Source: Anseranas semipalmata
Lineage: Eukaryota > Chordata > Aves > Anseriformes > Anseranatidae
DNA length: 64,000 bases
NCBI GenBank assembly: GCA_013399115.1
Contig: VXAA01003006.1
Coordinates: 488,883 to 552,882, forward strand
Direction of reading: 5' to 3'
Position numbers and translations under genes: made by a program. Of the stretch, positions 1-10,726 are shown piece by piece. Numbering within the stretch: the stretch's first letter is position 1; the number at the start of each line of letters is the position of its first letter. The notes below the pieces were generated by a model, which saw only the letters and a program-made list of their open reading frames with translations, had not been told where the DNA came from and made no database searches.

Positions 1-530
1 GCTGCGGTGCCGCCAGCACAGCGCCTCCTGCCGGGAGCTGGCGGTGCGCCGGCCCCGCCTGCAGCTCCGCTCCCTCAGCGCCGTCACCTCCGCCGTCTGG
101 CTGGCGGCCTACGGGCTCTTCGTGCTCAGCGAGGTACGCCCCGCGCCGGCCGGGAAGCGATCGGGGGCTCCCGCTCGGTCCAAACGAGCCCGGCGGGGCG
201 AAGCAGCCGGTGCCGTGTGGGAGCCGGGCAGCGCGGGCGGCGCTGCCTTGGCGGGGGGCTCGGGGGCGACGCTGGCCCTGCGGCCTTCTGCAGGGACCGC
301 ACCCCCGAGCTGGGCCGTAGCCGCTCCGGGCGGGTCCCGGGGCCGCCTTCGTGCTCCAGGGGCAGCAGGGGGCGGTCGGTGTGCGGTGAGACTGCGTGTG
401 GCAGCCAGCTTCTGGGAGCCCCGGGCTGCTGCCCGGCTGCTCGGCGTGGCCTCGCGGGTGCCGCAGCAGGTGGCCTCTCCCCAGGGAGGGCAGCTGTACG
501 TACGGGTGTGCAGCGATGCCCAGCGCGTTG
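1..530. promoter_or_regulatory. CpG island over PIGH exon 1 and start of intron 1
   Basis: The first ~500 bases are strongly GC-rich with many CpG dinucleotides, against an AT-rich background from about 540 onward. This is the downstream half of the PIGH promoter island; the promoter itself lies outside the window. Several long open frames here come from GC richness and are not genes. Confidence 0.8.
2..133 (+). CDS. PIGH: PIGH exon 1 (partial)
   Basis: Reading frame 2 is open from the window edge to the donor GAG|gtacgc at 134. It encodes 44 residues ending LAAYGLFVLSE. This includes the first hydrophobic segment (VWLAAYGLFVL), which with the next exon forms the membrane-associated hairpin. 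The exon is very GC-rich because it sits in the promoter CpG island. Confidence 0.93.
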
Positions 531-3500
531 GTGAGTCCAAATAATAGGTGTTTACTTGGAGAGATGAGTTGCTGGCACCTGGAGTAAAGGAGATACTGAA
601 GGAGGTGAGCGATGGCCAGGTAAAGCTCTTTGGGATTTTTCTGAGTGAATCAAAGAGCACTGCACCACGAATGTCAGCTGCCTGCTTGTGTCTCGCAGCT
701 AAGCCAATCAGACCTCGGCAGTACAGACTTCAGAAGCAGCTGATAAACCCTGAAGTATTGATTTAGACATCTGATCTTTAATCCATACTAGCAGAGAAGG
801 ACCAGCTTCCAGACTCAGACCAATACAGGTACCTCCTGATTAAAGTCAATAGCTTGACTGTGACCAGCACTATGGCTGGTCAGCAGTCTTTCCCAAGGAA
901 TGAAGGCAGGGATGGAGGCACGGCAGTGATTCTGATATGAAGAGAGAGTTCACTATTCTCTAGTTGGAAGGGAAGCTGTTTTCAAGTCTTATTTATTACG
1001 AAAGCATACATCCCAGCAGTGGTTACCACCCACTGTCTTCCTCCTTGGTTTTACATGTGCTCATGCAGCTTGTATGCGACTACAATCCTTCCTTTCTGCC
1101 AGGAAACCAGATCTGAATGTCTGTCTCTTTGTGGATTTCAGTGCCTGTAATTCATGACTGTCTTTTTCCATGACAAACTCTGGGAGAAGTCCTGCATCCT
1201 TTCTCTTTGAGTGTGGCCATGGCATCTTTACCTCGCATGGCGATACAGGCACAGCTTGAGTGGTAGAGCCACGCGGTGCTGGTCCTTTGGGAAGTGTCAG
1301 TTATAACTTCGATTCATAGGTATGTGGCCTTGAGCTCTCTAAAATATGTCCCAGCCATAGGTTGTAGGTTGAGGACCTTCAGGATTTATTACCAGATCTT
1401 CAGATGACTTACTGTTGCTGACTTATTGATGAAAGATGACTTAGTTATGAAACTTATATAATATTAAACTTAAGTATTATTTTATGTAACAGCAATCCCA
1501 AGACTGCAGCATGCAAAAGACAGTTTGTCCTCAGATGAAGCACAGGAGAAGGCAAATATTCTCTAGCTTGGTATTTAAGGCAGGAAGAGAGACAAAGCTT
1601 TAACAAGTTTAGACTCGTAGTTTATAAGAAGGAAACTTGGATCTCCTACATAAGCCTAGGCTAGTGGTTTTTGCTAACGGATTCTTCTTTCCCTCCAAGA
1701 TGCCATCCTCAGTTCCAGTAAATATTTAACAACATTTCTCTGTCAGTGACGTTATCTCTATACTTGTTTGTATAATATGCTGTTGTTGATGTATTTAACT
1801 GGTTTTGGTTGAGATTTTCTGCAGGCTTTTTGTAGCTTTACAGGGGAATAAAATTTTCTTGCTGATTTCAGTTTCAGCTCCCAGTTCTTTCAGACCATTC
1901 TATGACGACCGATGTTTGGTGACGTAAATCTCATTATGCCTGTATCAACCAGCCTTTTGAATAAATGGACTCCACCTATGTAAAATTGCCTTGTAAATGT
2001 AGCCTTAATATTATGATTTACTGTGCAGTGCTTTTTTTTTTTTTTTTTTTGTCTAAAGCCATATTCAATTAATTGTAAGACCAGAGCTCTGTCTTTGCTT
2101 GGCTTGTGTTACAGAATAGCATGGTGCTTTCTGCTGCTATATTCATCACGCTGATTGGCCTGATCATATACCTGCACTTCGTGAAAATTGACCAGGAATC
2201 CCTTTTAGTCATCGGCTCACTTGGCATTCAGGTGACTTCATCCTACGCTTCAGGGAAAGAGAGCACAACCTTTATTGAGATGAGTCAAGTGAAGGATGTG
2301 GTTATCAATGAAGCCATCCATATGGTAATCAGTCTTTCTTGTATATCTGTGGGCACACTCACATCAAGTGTATTTTCACAAGAGTGGTTTACCGGAGCAA
2401 TTAAACACAGCAGCGTCCATAGCTTTACTCACATCAGGAGCCTTGTTTCAGATTTCTCTCTTTATTCTGTCGTCTTTTCTCCTGCCTTTAAAGGAAAACT
2501 TAAGCCAAGCAAGTAGCCTCAAAAAGTCAAATCCATTCCTTACATAATGCCACTGGCAGTGAGCTAGTAGATTTAGTTCTTTGTATTATACCCTTACAAA
2601 TCCTGATGTCAAACTCTGTAGTAGTCTAGAGAGAGATGAGAAGATAGACAACAATAAAAGAGACAATTTTTTCCCACCTCTGGAGTTTTCTGCAAATATC
2701 CTATGGAAGAGCAGACCTTACCATTCTAGCATGCATGTGTTCTTTTCAGGTTAAAAATTTAGTAGAAAAAAACACAGGTAAAATTACATTCTTACTGGGT
2801 GAAGAGAGGAAAGATATAAAGATAGATAGATATAAATTTGTAGACTTGACTGTGGCCTGGGGTGATTGGGAAATGGCATACACATTGCACTGAGCTGCTT
2901 GCATGGAGGGCAGGGTAGAAGGCGGTAACTTCCATAAAATGCTGAAGCAGGTAGCTGTGATACTTTTTTTTAAAGTGACACCCATAAATCCAACAGATTA
3001 ATCTATCTGAACCTAGAGTTAACTTCTCCTAGACTTATCTGGAAGAGAGAGAGATGTTTTACCAAAAAACTTCCCAAAGTTGGTTTCATACACCCACCAA
3101 TCTGTGAGGAAAAAGTCAGTCCTGTACTGCACCTTGTCTGTGATATAAATGTTTTATTCAGTTGCTTTCTGATAACAGGCTTCTGTAGCTGAAACTGAAT
3201 TTAAATACAATCTCTGTCTTCAGATCTGTTTTACTTTCTTCACAATAAATTGCATGTCATATTCAGACAGCAAAATGTGCTGACCCCCTTGGATTGGAAG
3301 ATGCATTTTTCACAGGCACTGTTTCCTGTTGACTAAGTCTTTCTGAAGAACTGTAACCAACCATTAGGAAATATTAGGCAGAAAGTCTTAGCTGGACTTG
3401 AAGCTGCCCTAATCAGGGCCCTACTGGATTTCTTTAGAGATCTTTCTTTCAAAAACACATACATCAGATTGTGCCTGTCTTGCAAAAAAAAAAAGATGCC

Positions 3501-6500
3501 AGCCCAAGCTGAGATGTTTGTCCCCCTGAGAAGCATTTTTAGCTACATTTGTTTCTCCTCTGTACTTTCTGAAAGTGGTGTTTTGCCAACTAATTAGAAC
3601 GAGACCTGACTTTTTGTAAGTGCACTCTAGGAAGATCACTTGGACATTAGCATAGAGCTGTATGAAGTTTTCTAGCAAAAGAAAACAAAGGTAATGTTGA
3701 GCTCTCTTTCTTTCTCTTTACAGGCAGGGAAGCAAAAAAAGCCGTTGCACTTCTTTTTGGTCGCTTTTTTTATTTTTTGTATAAGACTTGCTGGGCTGCA
3801 CTACCATCATTGTTGTGTTCAAACACAGTTATAAAGAACTGAGGTCACTCACTTCACTGATGTGTGTGAAGTCACTGTAGATGAAAACAAATTCTTACTA
3901 AGTCTCCACAATCTTCAACATGTTCCAACATTGTGTAACTTCTTAGAAAGGCAAAACAGACAATTAGCAAAATGGTATGCATCAAAAAAGCATAAGAGAA
4001 AAGCACTGTCAGCAGGAATGTTTAAATCCTGTTTTTTTGTTGTTGTTGTTCTGTTTTGGTTTTTTTCCCTGTATATTTTGTTGTTCTTATGTTTTGTAAT
4101 ATCTTGAACTTCAGTGACTCAAATAGATTTGGGAGAAGAATGGTTTTGGAGAAGGGATGGATTTTCTGAAAATCCAACTGCCAACTTTTCAGCTAAAGAT
4201 GAGAAGTTCATAGGGCAAAACCATTCTTACATTTTTAAGGCTGAACACAAATAGGAAAAAAGAGAGAGAAAGGGACTGATTTCAAGCTGCTTTATACATA
4301 ATCTTGTAGCAAAAATATTTACCCTCTTGAAGCACAGATGTTTCTGCCAATTTATCTTTAGAAAATGTCACACCTTTCATTCAGCCTAATGAGTTGAAAC
4401 AGGTCCTCTTTCTGTGATAACTCCAGGCACTTTGGTAGCATTTTCAAACTTCAATTATTTTGTTTGTCTTGTAGCAAAAAGTTATCTATTACCTGTGCAT
4501 CCTCCTGCAGGACCCTCGGGATCCTCAGGGAGTATCTGAGGTTGTGCCACTCTTTCAGGTGAGTTTGAGTAAACAGTGGAGAAATCCGAATCTGTGGTTT
4601 GTGTGTGTACCAGCTGTCTAAGTGTATCTTTGTTCCGCTACATGTAGCTGATTACAGTTGCCTTTCCCTGACTGGTGGGTCTTACAGCAACGTGCAGTGA
4701 GCAGTGGTAGAAGTCTCACAGATCTAAGTACCAGGGATGTTTTTTTCATTTGTCCTCCATGCAAAGAATAGGGAGCTGTGTAGATCTGAACCCAACCAGC
4801 AGCTTGCATGAACTAGAAGTCTGGTTCACGTAGGGTGCTGAGGACTTGCACAGCTTTTTATGTATTCTTATGCTCAGTGTTACCTTTATAGCTATAGCAC
4901 TGTGCTGTAGTTGATTTTTCTCTCAGCTCTCTGTGCCAAAAGATCTCATAAAAACCTCCTTGGTTTACAATAACCTCCCCATCACACTCATTGACAAAGA
5001 TCACAGTACAAGCTGTGAGCACTTTGCTTAATGTATAATAACTTGTTTGCTTTACCGTTACCCTGTCTCTCCTTTCTCTTCTCTTGCTAACCTGTTCTGA
5101 CTGTTCATAATCCCATTTTGGGATGGAATTTCTTTCTGCCTGTACATGCCTAACACCACAGTCCCCGGATCCTTGAGTGGCAGTAAGCGGTACAGATGTA
5201 CCTCACATCTTAGACTGCTGATGTTGTTTATAGCCCTCGCTGTCCTTCTTAATTCACCCGCTGCTGGTGAATATCAGTTTGTAGTCCGCATCCAGTTTAT
5301 GGCTGGATACAGTTAGTCTTCAGGTGAATACTTACGTGTGCTAACTCAGTCCCACAGCTGTAAAGACATTTACTAACAATAGTATAAAATGAAGTATTTC
5401 ACACATAGCCAAAGGAAAAAAATGGATTTGCTGGAAGTCTACAACCAGTGAATTCCAGACAGCTTCACTCAGGAGCCTGTTTTTAGTTATACATGCTCCT
5501 TTCCAGCTTCAGAGGGACTGCCTGGCATTATTGTGGTTTCTTTCTTTTTTTTTTTCTTTTTTCTTTTTTTTCTAGCTCAACTCTGAACAGTGTTATTTTG
5601 CTGGCAATATCTTAATATTGGCAGAGTTGATTCCGCCAGCAAAGGAGGTACAGAAAGAGCTGCGTCAGTTTGAAGTTCATTACCTGTCAGTAATTCTCAC
5701 TTTAAAGTGCAAGTTAGCACGTTACTTAGTTTTGAAGGAGCAGTAATTAGTAACTTTATTGCATCTCCTTTGTTGGGTTTTTGTTCCTCTAAGATATGTC
5801 AGCCTTGAAAGGTACAATTTACCGTGTCACTGAGCCCAGGAGCACTTCTGTGCTGAGTTGACCTATTGTTCTCTTAAGCAACGCTTGCAAGGAGAGGCAT
5901 TTGATGGACTTTACACAGTAATGCTGTTTTGGGACCTCAAAAGTCATGGGACCATAGGGACTGTGGGACTGGGAAACTTTCACCTCTTTGCTGGTTTTAA
6001 TCTGGTCCAGGTTAGAAGTGATGAAAAATCATTATACTTTGACCACCATTCCCCCTGTTTGTGTGAAATGAATTTATGTTTTCAGTTAACCTTCAGTTGT
6101 CCTCTTGTTGACAGTACTAGCAGAGGCCAAGAGCCAGGTGTCTAAGCTCCATGTCCTGAAGGTAGATTTTTCAGGGTGGAGGTCTTCTAGGATGGTGGGT
6201 TAGTGTGTAGAAATCTACTACTTTGTAGGTCTCTAGAGGGAGTACAGCCTCGCAGATAGGTTAATGGGTTGCAACGTGTGGATTTTCTTCCATGCTGTCA
6301 CTGTATGTTGTGAGTTGAGAAAGGAGAGGATTTCTGATTTGGTGAGAGACGCAGGCTAACTGCAGAATGATGCTGCATGTTTTGACCTGACAGCTTTAGG
6401 GACTGGCGCTTTTCATCATAGAGCAGGTGTGGCTTGTGCAGTGGCTTTGCATTCCTTTATCACCAGCTTACATCAAACACCTCCTGGAATTTGATGAATT

Positions 6501-6824
6501 CTCAATGAACATGTAAAAAGGAAATCTATTCTCTGTTGACTTCATGTGAGATAATAAAGCTAATCAACTACAGCTACCTTGCTGTTGCATTCCTTCTACA
6601 TGCATGCTTCTGATCTTCAGCTTTGTGTCAGCTGTCTCCACATGCCTTTCTCTGCCTGACAAATCTCACTGTTTTACAACCAGTTCAGAGCCTGATCCTC
6701 TGTTATTTGACTTGATTTCTAGAGCTCCAAGCCACGTCTGGACTGCTTGATGGAAGTGTACAAAAGTTGTCAAGAAATCCTGGATCAGAGGAAAACGGCT
6801 CCACAATCAAGTGGAATAAAGTAA
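2..6824 (+). CDS. PIGH: PIGH, GPI-GlcNAc transferase subunit H (5' partial, 4 exons in window)
   Basis: PIG-H is a small subunit of the ER complex (PIGA, PIGC, PIGH, PIGP, PIGQ, PIGY, DPM2) that transfers GlcNAc to phosphatidylinositol, the first step of GPI-anchor synthesis. The joined exons 2-133, 2115-2324, 4475-4558 and 6723-6824 give 175 codons with phase-0 junctions throughout. The product matches vertebrate PIG-H along its length: SCREL near the start, VWLAAYGLF and AAIFITLIGLIIYLHFVKID as two hydrophobic segments, then SSYASGKESTTFIEM and a C-terminal KPRLDCLMEVYKSCQEIL. Human PIGH is 188 residues, so roughly the first 15 codons, including the start, lie left of the window. It converges on PLEKHH1, as in human. 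Identity is very secure; only the missing start limits it. Confidence 0.97.
134..2114 (+). other. PIGH: PIGH intron 1
   Basis: Starts with the island's GC-rich sequence, then ordinary AT-rich intron. It holds a 19-nt T run at 2032-2050 near the 3' splice site. I see no other gene or clear repeat. Confidence 0.85.
2032..2050. repeat. Homopolymer T run (19)
   Basis: A long T run upstream of the PIGH exon 2 acceptor; likely length-variable. Confidence 0.85.
2115..2324 (+). CDS. PIGH: PIGH exon 2
   Basis: The acceptor is ttacag before AATAGCATG and the donor is ATG|gtaatc. The 70 codons begin NSMVLSAAIFITLIG and end KDVVINEAIHM. They carry the second hydrophobic segment and the best conserved family block (SLGIQVTSSYASGKESTTF). 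An open frame continues past the donor to 2516, but that is intron read-through. Confidence 0.97.
2325..4474 (+). other. PIGH: PIGH intron 2
   Basis: A 2.15-kb intron of unique-looking AT-rich sequence with scattered T- and A-rich stretches. I see no coding exon or recognisable transposon. Confidence 0.85.
4475..4558 (+). CDS. PIGH: PIGH exon 3
   Basis: The acceptor cttgtag and donor CAG|gtgagt enclose 28 codons starting QKVIYYLCILLQDP and ending SEVVPLFQ. They align with human QKVIYYLCILLKDP...QVVPVFQ. Phase is 0 at both ends. Confidence 0.97.
4559..6722 (+). other. PIGH: PIGH intron 3
   Basis: A 2.16-kb intron. A pyrimidine-rich stretch lies at about 5540-5575. I see nothing else that can be named. 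Confidence 0.85.
6723..6824 (+). CDS. PIGH: PIGH exon 4 (terminal coding)
   Basis: The acceptor is tttctag. The exon encodes 33 residues, SSKPRLDCLMEVYKSCQEIL followed by a diverged tail ending SSGIK, then TAA at 6822-6824. The tail after EIL also varies between species in known PIG-H proteins. Confidence 0.96.
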   Translation, partial: SSKPRLDCLMEVYKSCQEILDQRKTAPQSSGIK

Positions 6825-7085
6825 TAAAAAAAAATCAAGGTGGAAAACTTGCAGAAGGACTTAGAGAGATGCATGGCAAAACATGCAAAACCGACCCATG
6901 GCTTTTTTAAATTAGATGTTTAGAAAATGGTGCAGCAGTAGAATGATGTTATACGTAACAGTTTGCAAAGACTCACAGAGCTGTTACAAAAGATGTCAGC
7001 TCAAGCACACAAGTGAACCTGGAAATTGGCTGCTGTGAAGAAAGGTGAGCAGAACTCTCTGGAAAATAAATATGGCAAGGGGAGG
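6825..7085 (+). other. PIGH: PIGH 3'UTR, minimal extent
   Basis: This is non-coding sequence after the PIGH stop. AATAAA hexamers occur at 6823-6828 (overlapping the stop), 7065-7070 and 7344-7349. I take 7065-7070 as the first well-placed poly(A) signal, but the true cleavage site cannot be fixed from sequence alone. Confidence 0.5.
7065..7070 (+). promoter_or_regulatory. Candidate PIGH poly(A) signal AATAAA
   Basis: A canonical hexamer about 240 nt after the stop codon, and the best placed of several on this strand. Other copies lie at 6823-6828, 7344-7349 and 8850-8855. Confidence 0.4.
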
Positions 7086-7349
7086 CAAGAATATGCATCA
7101 AATGTTTAAACTTCCGTGGATCTGCGAATTCTGATAAATACACAATGTAACCTTGGCCAGACTGACAAAAACATGCATTTTTTTTTAGTTTCTTTTTAAT
7201 CCTTTCTTTGAAAAAAGCATATAGTCTAGAATATCAAAACTGAAGGGTGGGCTGGCACAGTAACTTGCTGATCCACAGGCAAATTTTGGAAAGAAAATGA
7301 CAGAAAATTAAAATACACTCTTGCATTCAATTATGTTCATGGAAATAAA

Positions 7350-8812
7350 CATAGGAGAGCATACTTTGGTTTCCTCAGGGATCTGCTTGAAAGAGTCCCA
7401 TGGGATAGGACCCTAGAGAGAAGAGGGGTCCGAGAAAGCTGATTGGTACTCAAGGATCACCTCCTCCAAGCACAAGAATAGTCCATCCCATCCCAACAAG
7501 CAGCAAGTCAAGCATAAATGCCAGGAGGCCTGCATGGATGAACAAGTTGCTCCTGGCAAAATTCAAACACCAAAAGGTGAAAGCAGGGACAGGTAATGTA
7601 GGAGGAATATAGAGACACCATCTGAGCATGCAGAGATGCAGTTAGGAAAGCCAAAGCCTACCTGGAGTTGAATCTGTCTAGAAATATCAATAACAACAAG
7701 AAGGCCTTCCATAAGTACATGAGTAACAAAAAGAAGACAAGGAAAATGTGGGCCCACTGCAGAATGGGGCAGGGGCATGGTAACACAGGGCATGGAGAAG
7801 ATGGTTAAAAAAGTTTAGAGCAAGGAAGACTTACCCTTGATGGAAGAGGATAAGGTTAGATAATACTTAAGCAAACTGGACATATGTAAGTCCATGGGAC
7901 CTGATGGGATGCACCCACAAGTGCTGAGGGAGTTTGCTGATGATGCAAAACTGGGAGGAGTGGCTGTTTTGCCAGAGGTTTGTGCTGCCAGCTGGAGGGA
8001 CCTGGACAGGCCGGAGAGCTAGGTATGTGGGAACCTCATGTAGTTCAACAAAGGGAAGTGCAAAGTCCCGCACCTAGGGAGGAATAACCCCGTGCTATTC
8101 CTCCCAGTACATGCTGGGGGCTGACCAGCTGGAAAGCAGCTTTGCAGAAAAGGACCCGGGGGTCCTTATGGACACTGAGCTAAACGGGAGCCAGCAAGGC
8201 GCCCTTGCCACAAAAAAAGGCTAACGGTGTCCTGGGCTGCGTTAGGAGGAGCGTTGCCAGCGGGTCAGGGGAGGGGATCCCTCCCCTCTCCTCAGCACTG
8301 GTGAGGCCATGCCTGGGGTGCTGCATCCAGCACTGGGCTCCCCAGTGCATGGAGAGAGACAATGAAGGGCCACTGAGATTGTTATGGGGCTGGAGCATGT
8401 GAGGAGGGGCTGAGAGCTGGGGCTGTTCAGCCAGGAGAAGAGAAGGCTTGGGGGGGGGATCTCATCAATGTATATGAATACCTGAAGGGAGGGTGTAAAG
8501 AAGATGGAGCCAGGCTTTTCTCAGTGGTGCCCTGTGACAGGACAAGAGGCAATGGGCACAAACTGAAATGGAGGTTCTGTCTGAACATCAGGAAGCACTT
8601 CTGTGCTGTGAGGGTGACTGAGCGCTGGCCCAGGCTGCCCAGAGAGGCTGTGGAGTCTCCCTGCTTGGAGATCTTCAGGAGCCACCTGGACGTGGGCCTG
8701 GGCACCCTGCTCTGGGTGGCCCTGCCTGGGCAGGGGTTGGACCAGGTGGGCTCCGGGGGTCCCTGCCAGCCTCAGCCAAAAGGGCCGGATCAACTGCTCT
8801 GAGACTATGAGG
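7350..8812 (+). mobile_element. CR1 LINE, plus orientation, internally deleted
   Basis: The block reads like avian CR1 ORF2 and 3' region. It contains the EN-RT linker with its 'gaagagtcccatggga' and 'ggatcacctcctccaag' stretches, then a jump at about 7933 straight into the RT motif FADD (frame ttt gct gat gat, then KLGG). After that comes the usual downstream part ('gtgaggccatgcctgggg', 'ctgcatccagcactgggc'). About 1 kb of RT sequence appears to be missing at the jump. Frames are broken by many stops, so it is inactive. It lies between the 3' ends of PIGH and PLEKHH1. Confidence 0.88.
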
Positions 8813-10034
8813 AAGGTATGTTGTTGAAAATTATAATAATGACTATGTGAATAAAGTAACTTCCCTGGGAGTAACTTAATGTTGGGACATTCTTCTTAGT
8901 TGATAATCTAAAAGTTACTGTAACTTTTAACTGGTATTTTTCTCTCCTTTTTTTTTTTTTTTCCCCATGACTCCTTAGTAATGTAACTGGGGCAATTGAA
9001 ATGTTGGAAAAACAAGAGCTAAAACAGCAAGCTGGCAGGAGCCTTGGGCTCATGCTTAATCTGCATACAGTGCTGTGCTAAATGTGGGAACACATCATCA
9101 TGAAATGTTGTAGAGATAAGGTGATTTTTTTTTTCACTGTGCCATGAAGTTTTAAAGATACGGTTAGCTCGTATCACAGGAGTGTTCTGGTTGTCAGAGT
9201 GAAAGGCAGCTTTGGGAGGCACCGCTGGCTTTTGGATAACCTTGTCTGGCTACTTATATTTTGGGGTTTTCATTTCTCACAAATGCTTTAAATGATGGAG
9301 TTGGCCAGATTTTTTTAAGTCCAGTTCTGCCATAATGCAAGTTGTTGGTGTGTGTGTGTGTCTCTGAAATTACTGAAGCTGTACCCTGATGCAAACCGTT
9401 TGGTTGCAAGTCCAGGCAGAACTGGGGAAGGTGGGTGTTGGGGCAGGGGCAGAAATTGGCTATTAACAACAGCAGCAGGCCCCAGGAATGTGACTATAGC
9501 AGAGGTCCTTTGACTAAAAACCCAGTGGTACACTGGGTACAGGGCCGCCCTGGGGCCTGGTTTGGGCAGGTTGTGTTTCTTAATGGGGAGGAGAAATGGT
9601 CAAGAACCTTGAAGAACATTATAGCAGCAGGAGGATTTGCTGAGCTGTGGGGAGAATGTGTCAGAAGAGAAATAGTCTTGGCAGTCTTGGGCCTAAGAGT
9701 GTGCTGGGAACGTTGACTACGCTGTAAGAATCCTACATAGTCCTATGAGCAGTGAAGAAATGTAGGAGGAGCTGTGTCACAGGAGGAAGTCTGGAAGATT
9801 GTTTTAGCCATCTTTGGAAGGAGTGAACGTCCCACGCCCCTGGGAGTGCACTTTCGTGATCTGCTAGAGCTGGGAGCTAGCCGATGAACAGAGGGAACCA
9901 AGGAGTCAGAGAAGGGCAGGTTTCACCAGGTATGGGCCTGGATACCAAACGCAGGCTTTGCCCACATTCGTCTACATCAGGGCTACTTGGGCTTTTAAGA
10001 TAGTTTCTTTCACTCTGAGAAAAAATAGAGGTTC
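8813..10034. other. Intergenic spacer between the convergent genes
   Basis: Non-coding sequence after the CR1. It holds a T run near 8949-8962 and a short (TG)n tract at 9348-9361. No gene is supported. It could partly belong to long 3'UTR forms of either gene. Confidence 0.6.
9348..9361. repeat. (TG)n microsatellite, short
   Basis: About seven uninterrupted TG dinucleotides in the spacer between the two genes. Confidence 0.8.
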
Positions 10035-10051
10035 ATTCACGATAATTGCAT

Positions 10052-10057
10052 TTTATT
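10052..10057 (-). promoter_or_regulatory. Candidate distal PLEKHH1 poly(A) signal
   Basis: TTTATT on the plus strand is AATAAA on the minus strand. It is followed by AT-rich sequence, and is the last such signal before the intergenic spacer. Confidence 0.4.
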
Positions 10058-10720
10058 AAGAACAAACAGAAATCTCACAGTATCTCCAAGACAGCCTTTT
10101 TCATACACACAGCAGTTAGGAAAACAAAGGCTTTTGTCATCTCATTCTATGCTGTAGCAATAATCATTGCCAAAAGCATTGATTAAAATAAAAACTGTTT
10201 TCTCTATCAGAGAATCATACAAAATAGGTATCTACACAGGAGTTTTTTGTTTGCTTGTTTTGTTTTAAAGTCAGGTAAGCTATAAATAGGAGGTATATGT
10301 GCATCCATCAGAGTGGGGTGGTCCCTGAAATACTCAAGTATTAATGAATATTTGTAAGAAAGAAGGAAGAAAAAAGAGTTCCATATGCCATGCTTGTGAA
10401 TGTAAAGTGCAGTTATAGCAGAAAATAATGAGATTCATGACAGGTCTTGCTTATTCAACATCTCTGCCTCCTGTTTGCCCCGATACAAGTCTCTGAGGCT
10501 GTGAATGTTAGCAGTACAAGGTAAGTACAGCCTCTGAATGATGAACTGGAGACTTTCATGCCTTGAGCATCCTCAGGACAGATGACAGTGAGCTGAGCTC
10601 AGCTCATTCTGAGTCAGCTCTGTTACTGGTGGGACAAAAGAAGCAAGCTGCCAAACAGACCTCCAGATACCAGAGGAATTGTTTGTTGCAGGTGACTAAG
10701 TAAGGAGGAATAATGCTCTC

Positions 10721-10726
10721 TTTATT
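10721..10726 (-). promoter_or_regulatory. Candidate proximal PLEKHH1 poly(A) signal
   Basis: Minus-strand AATAAA about 2.5 kb after the stop codon. It would give an alternative, shorter 3'UTR. Confidence 0.3.

Noticed and set aside
7..660. Overlapping ORFs on both strands at the left edge
   Set aside because: GC-rich CpG-island sequence keeps several frames open; only the PIGH exon 1 frame (2-133) matches a protein.
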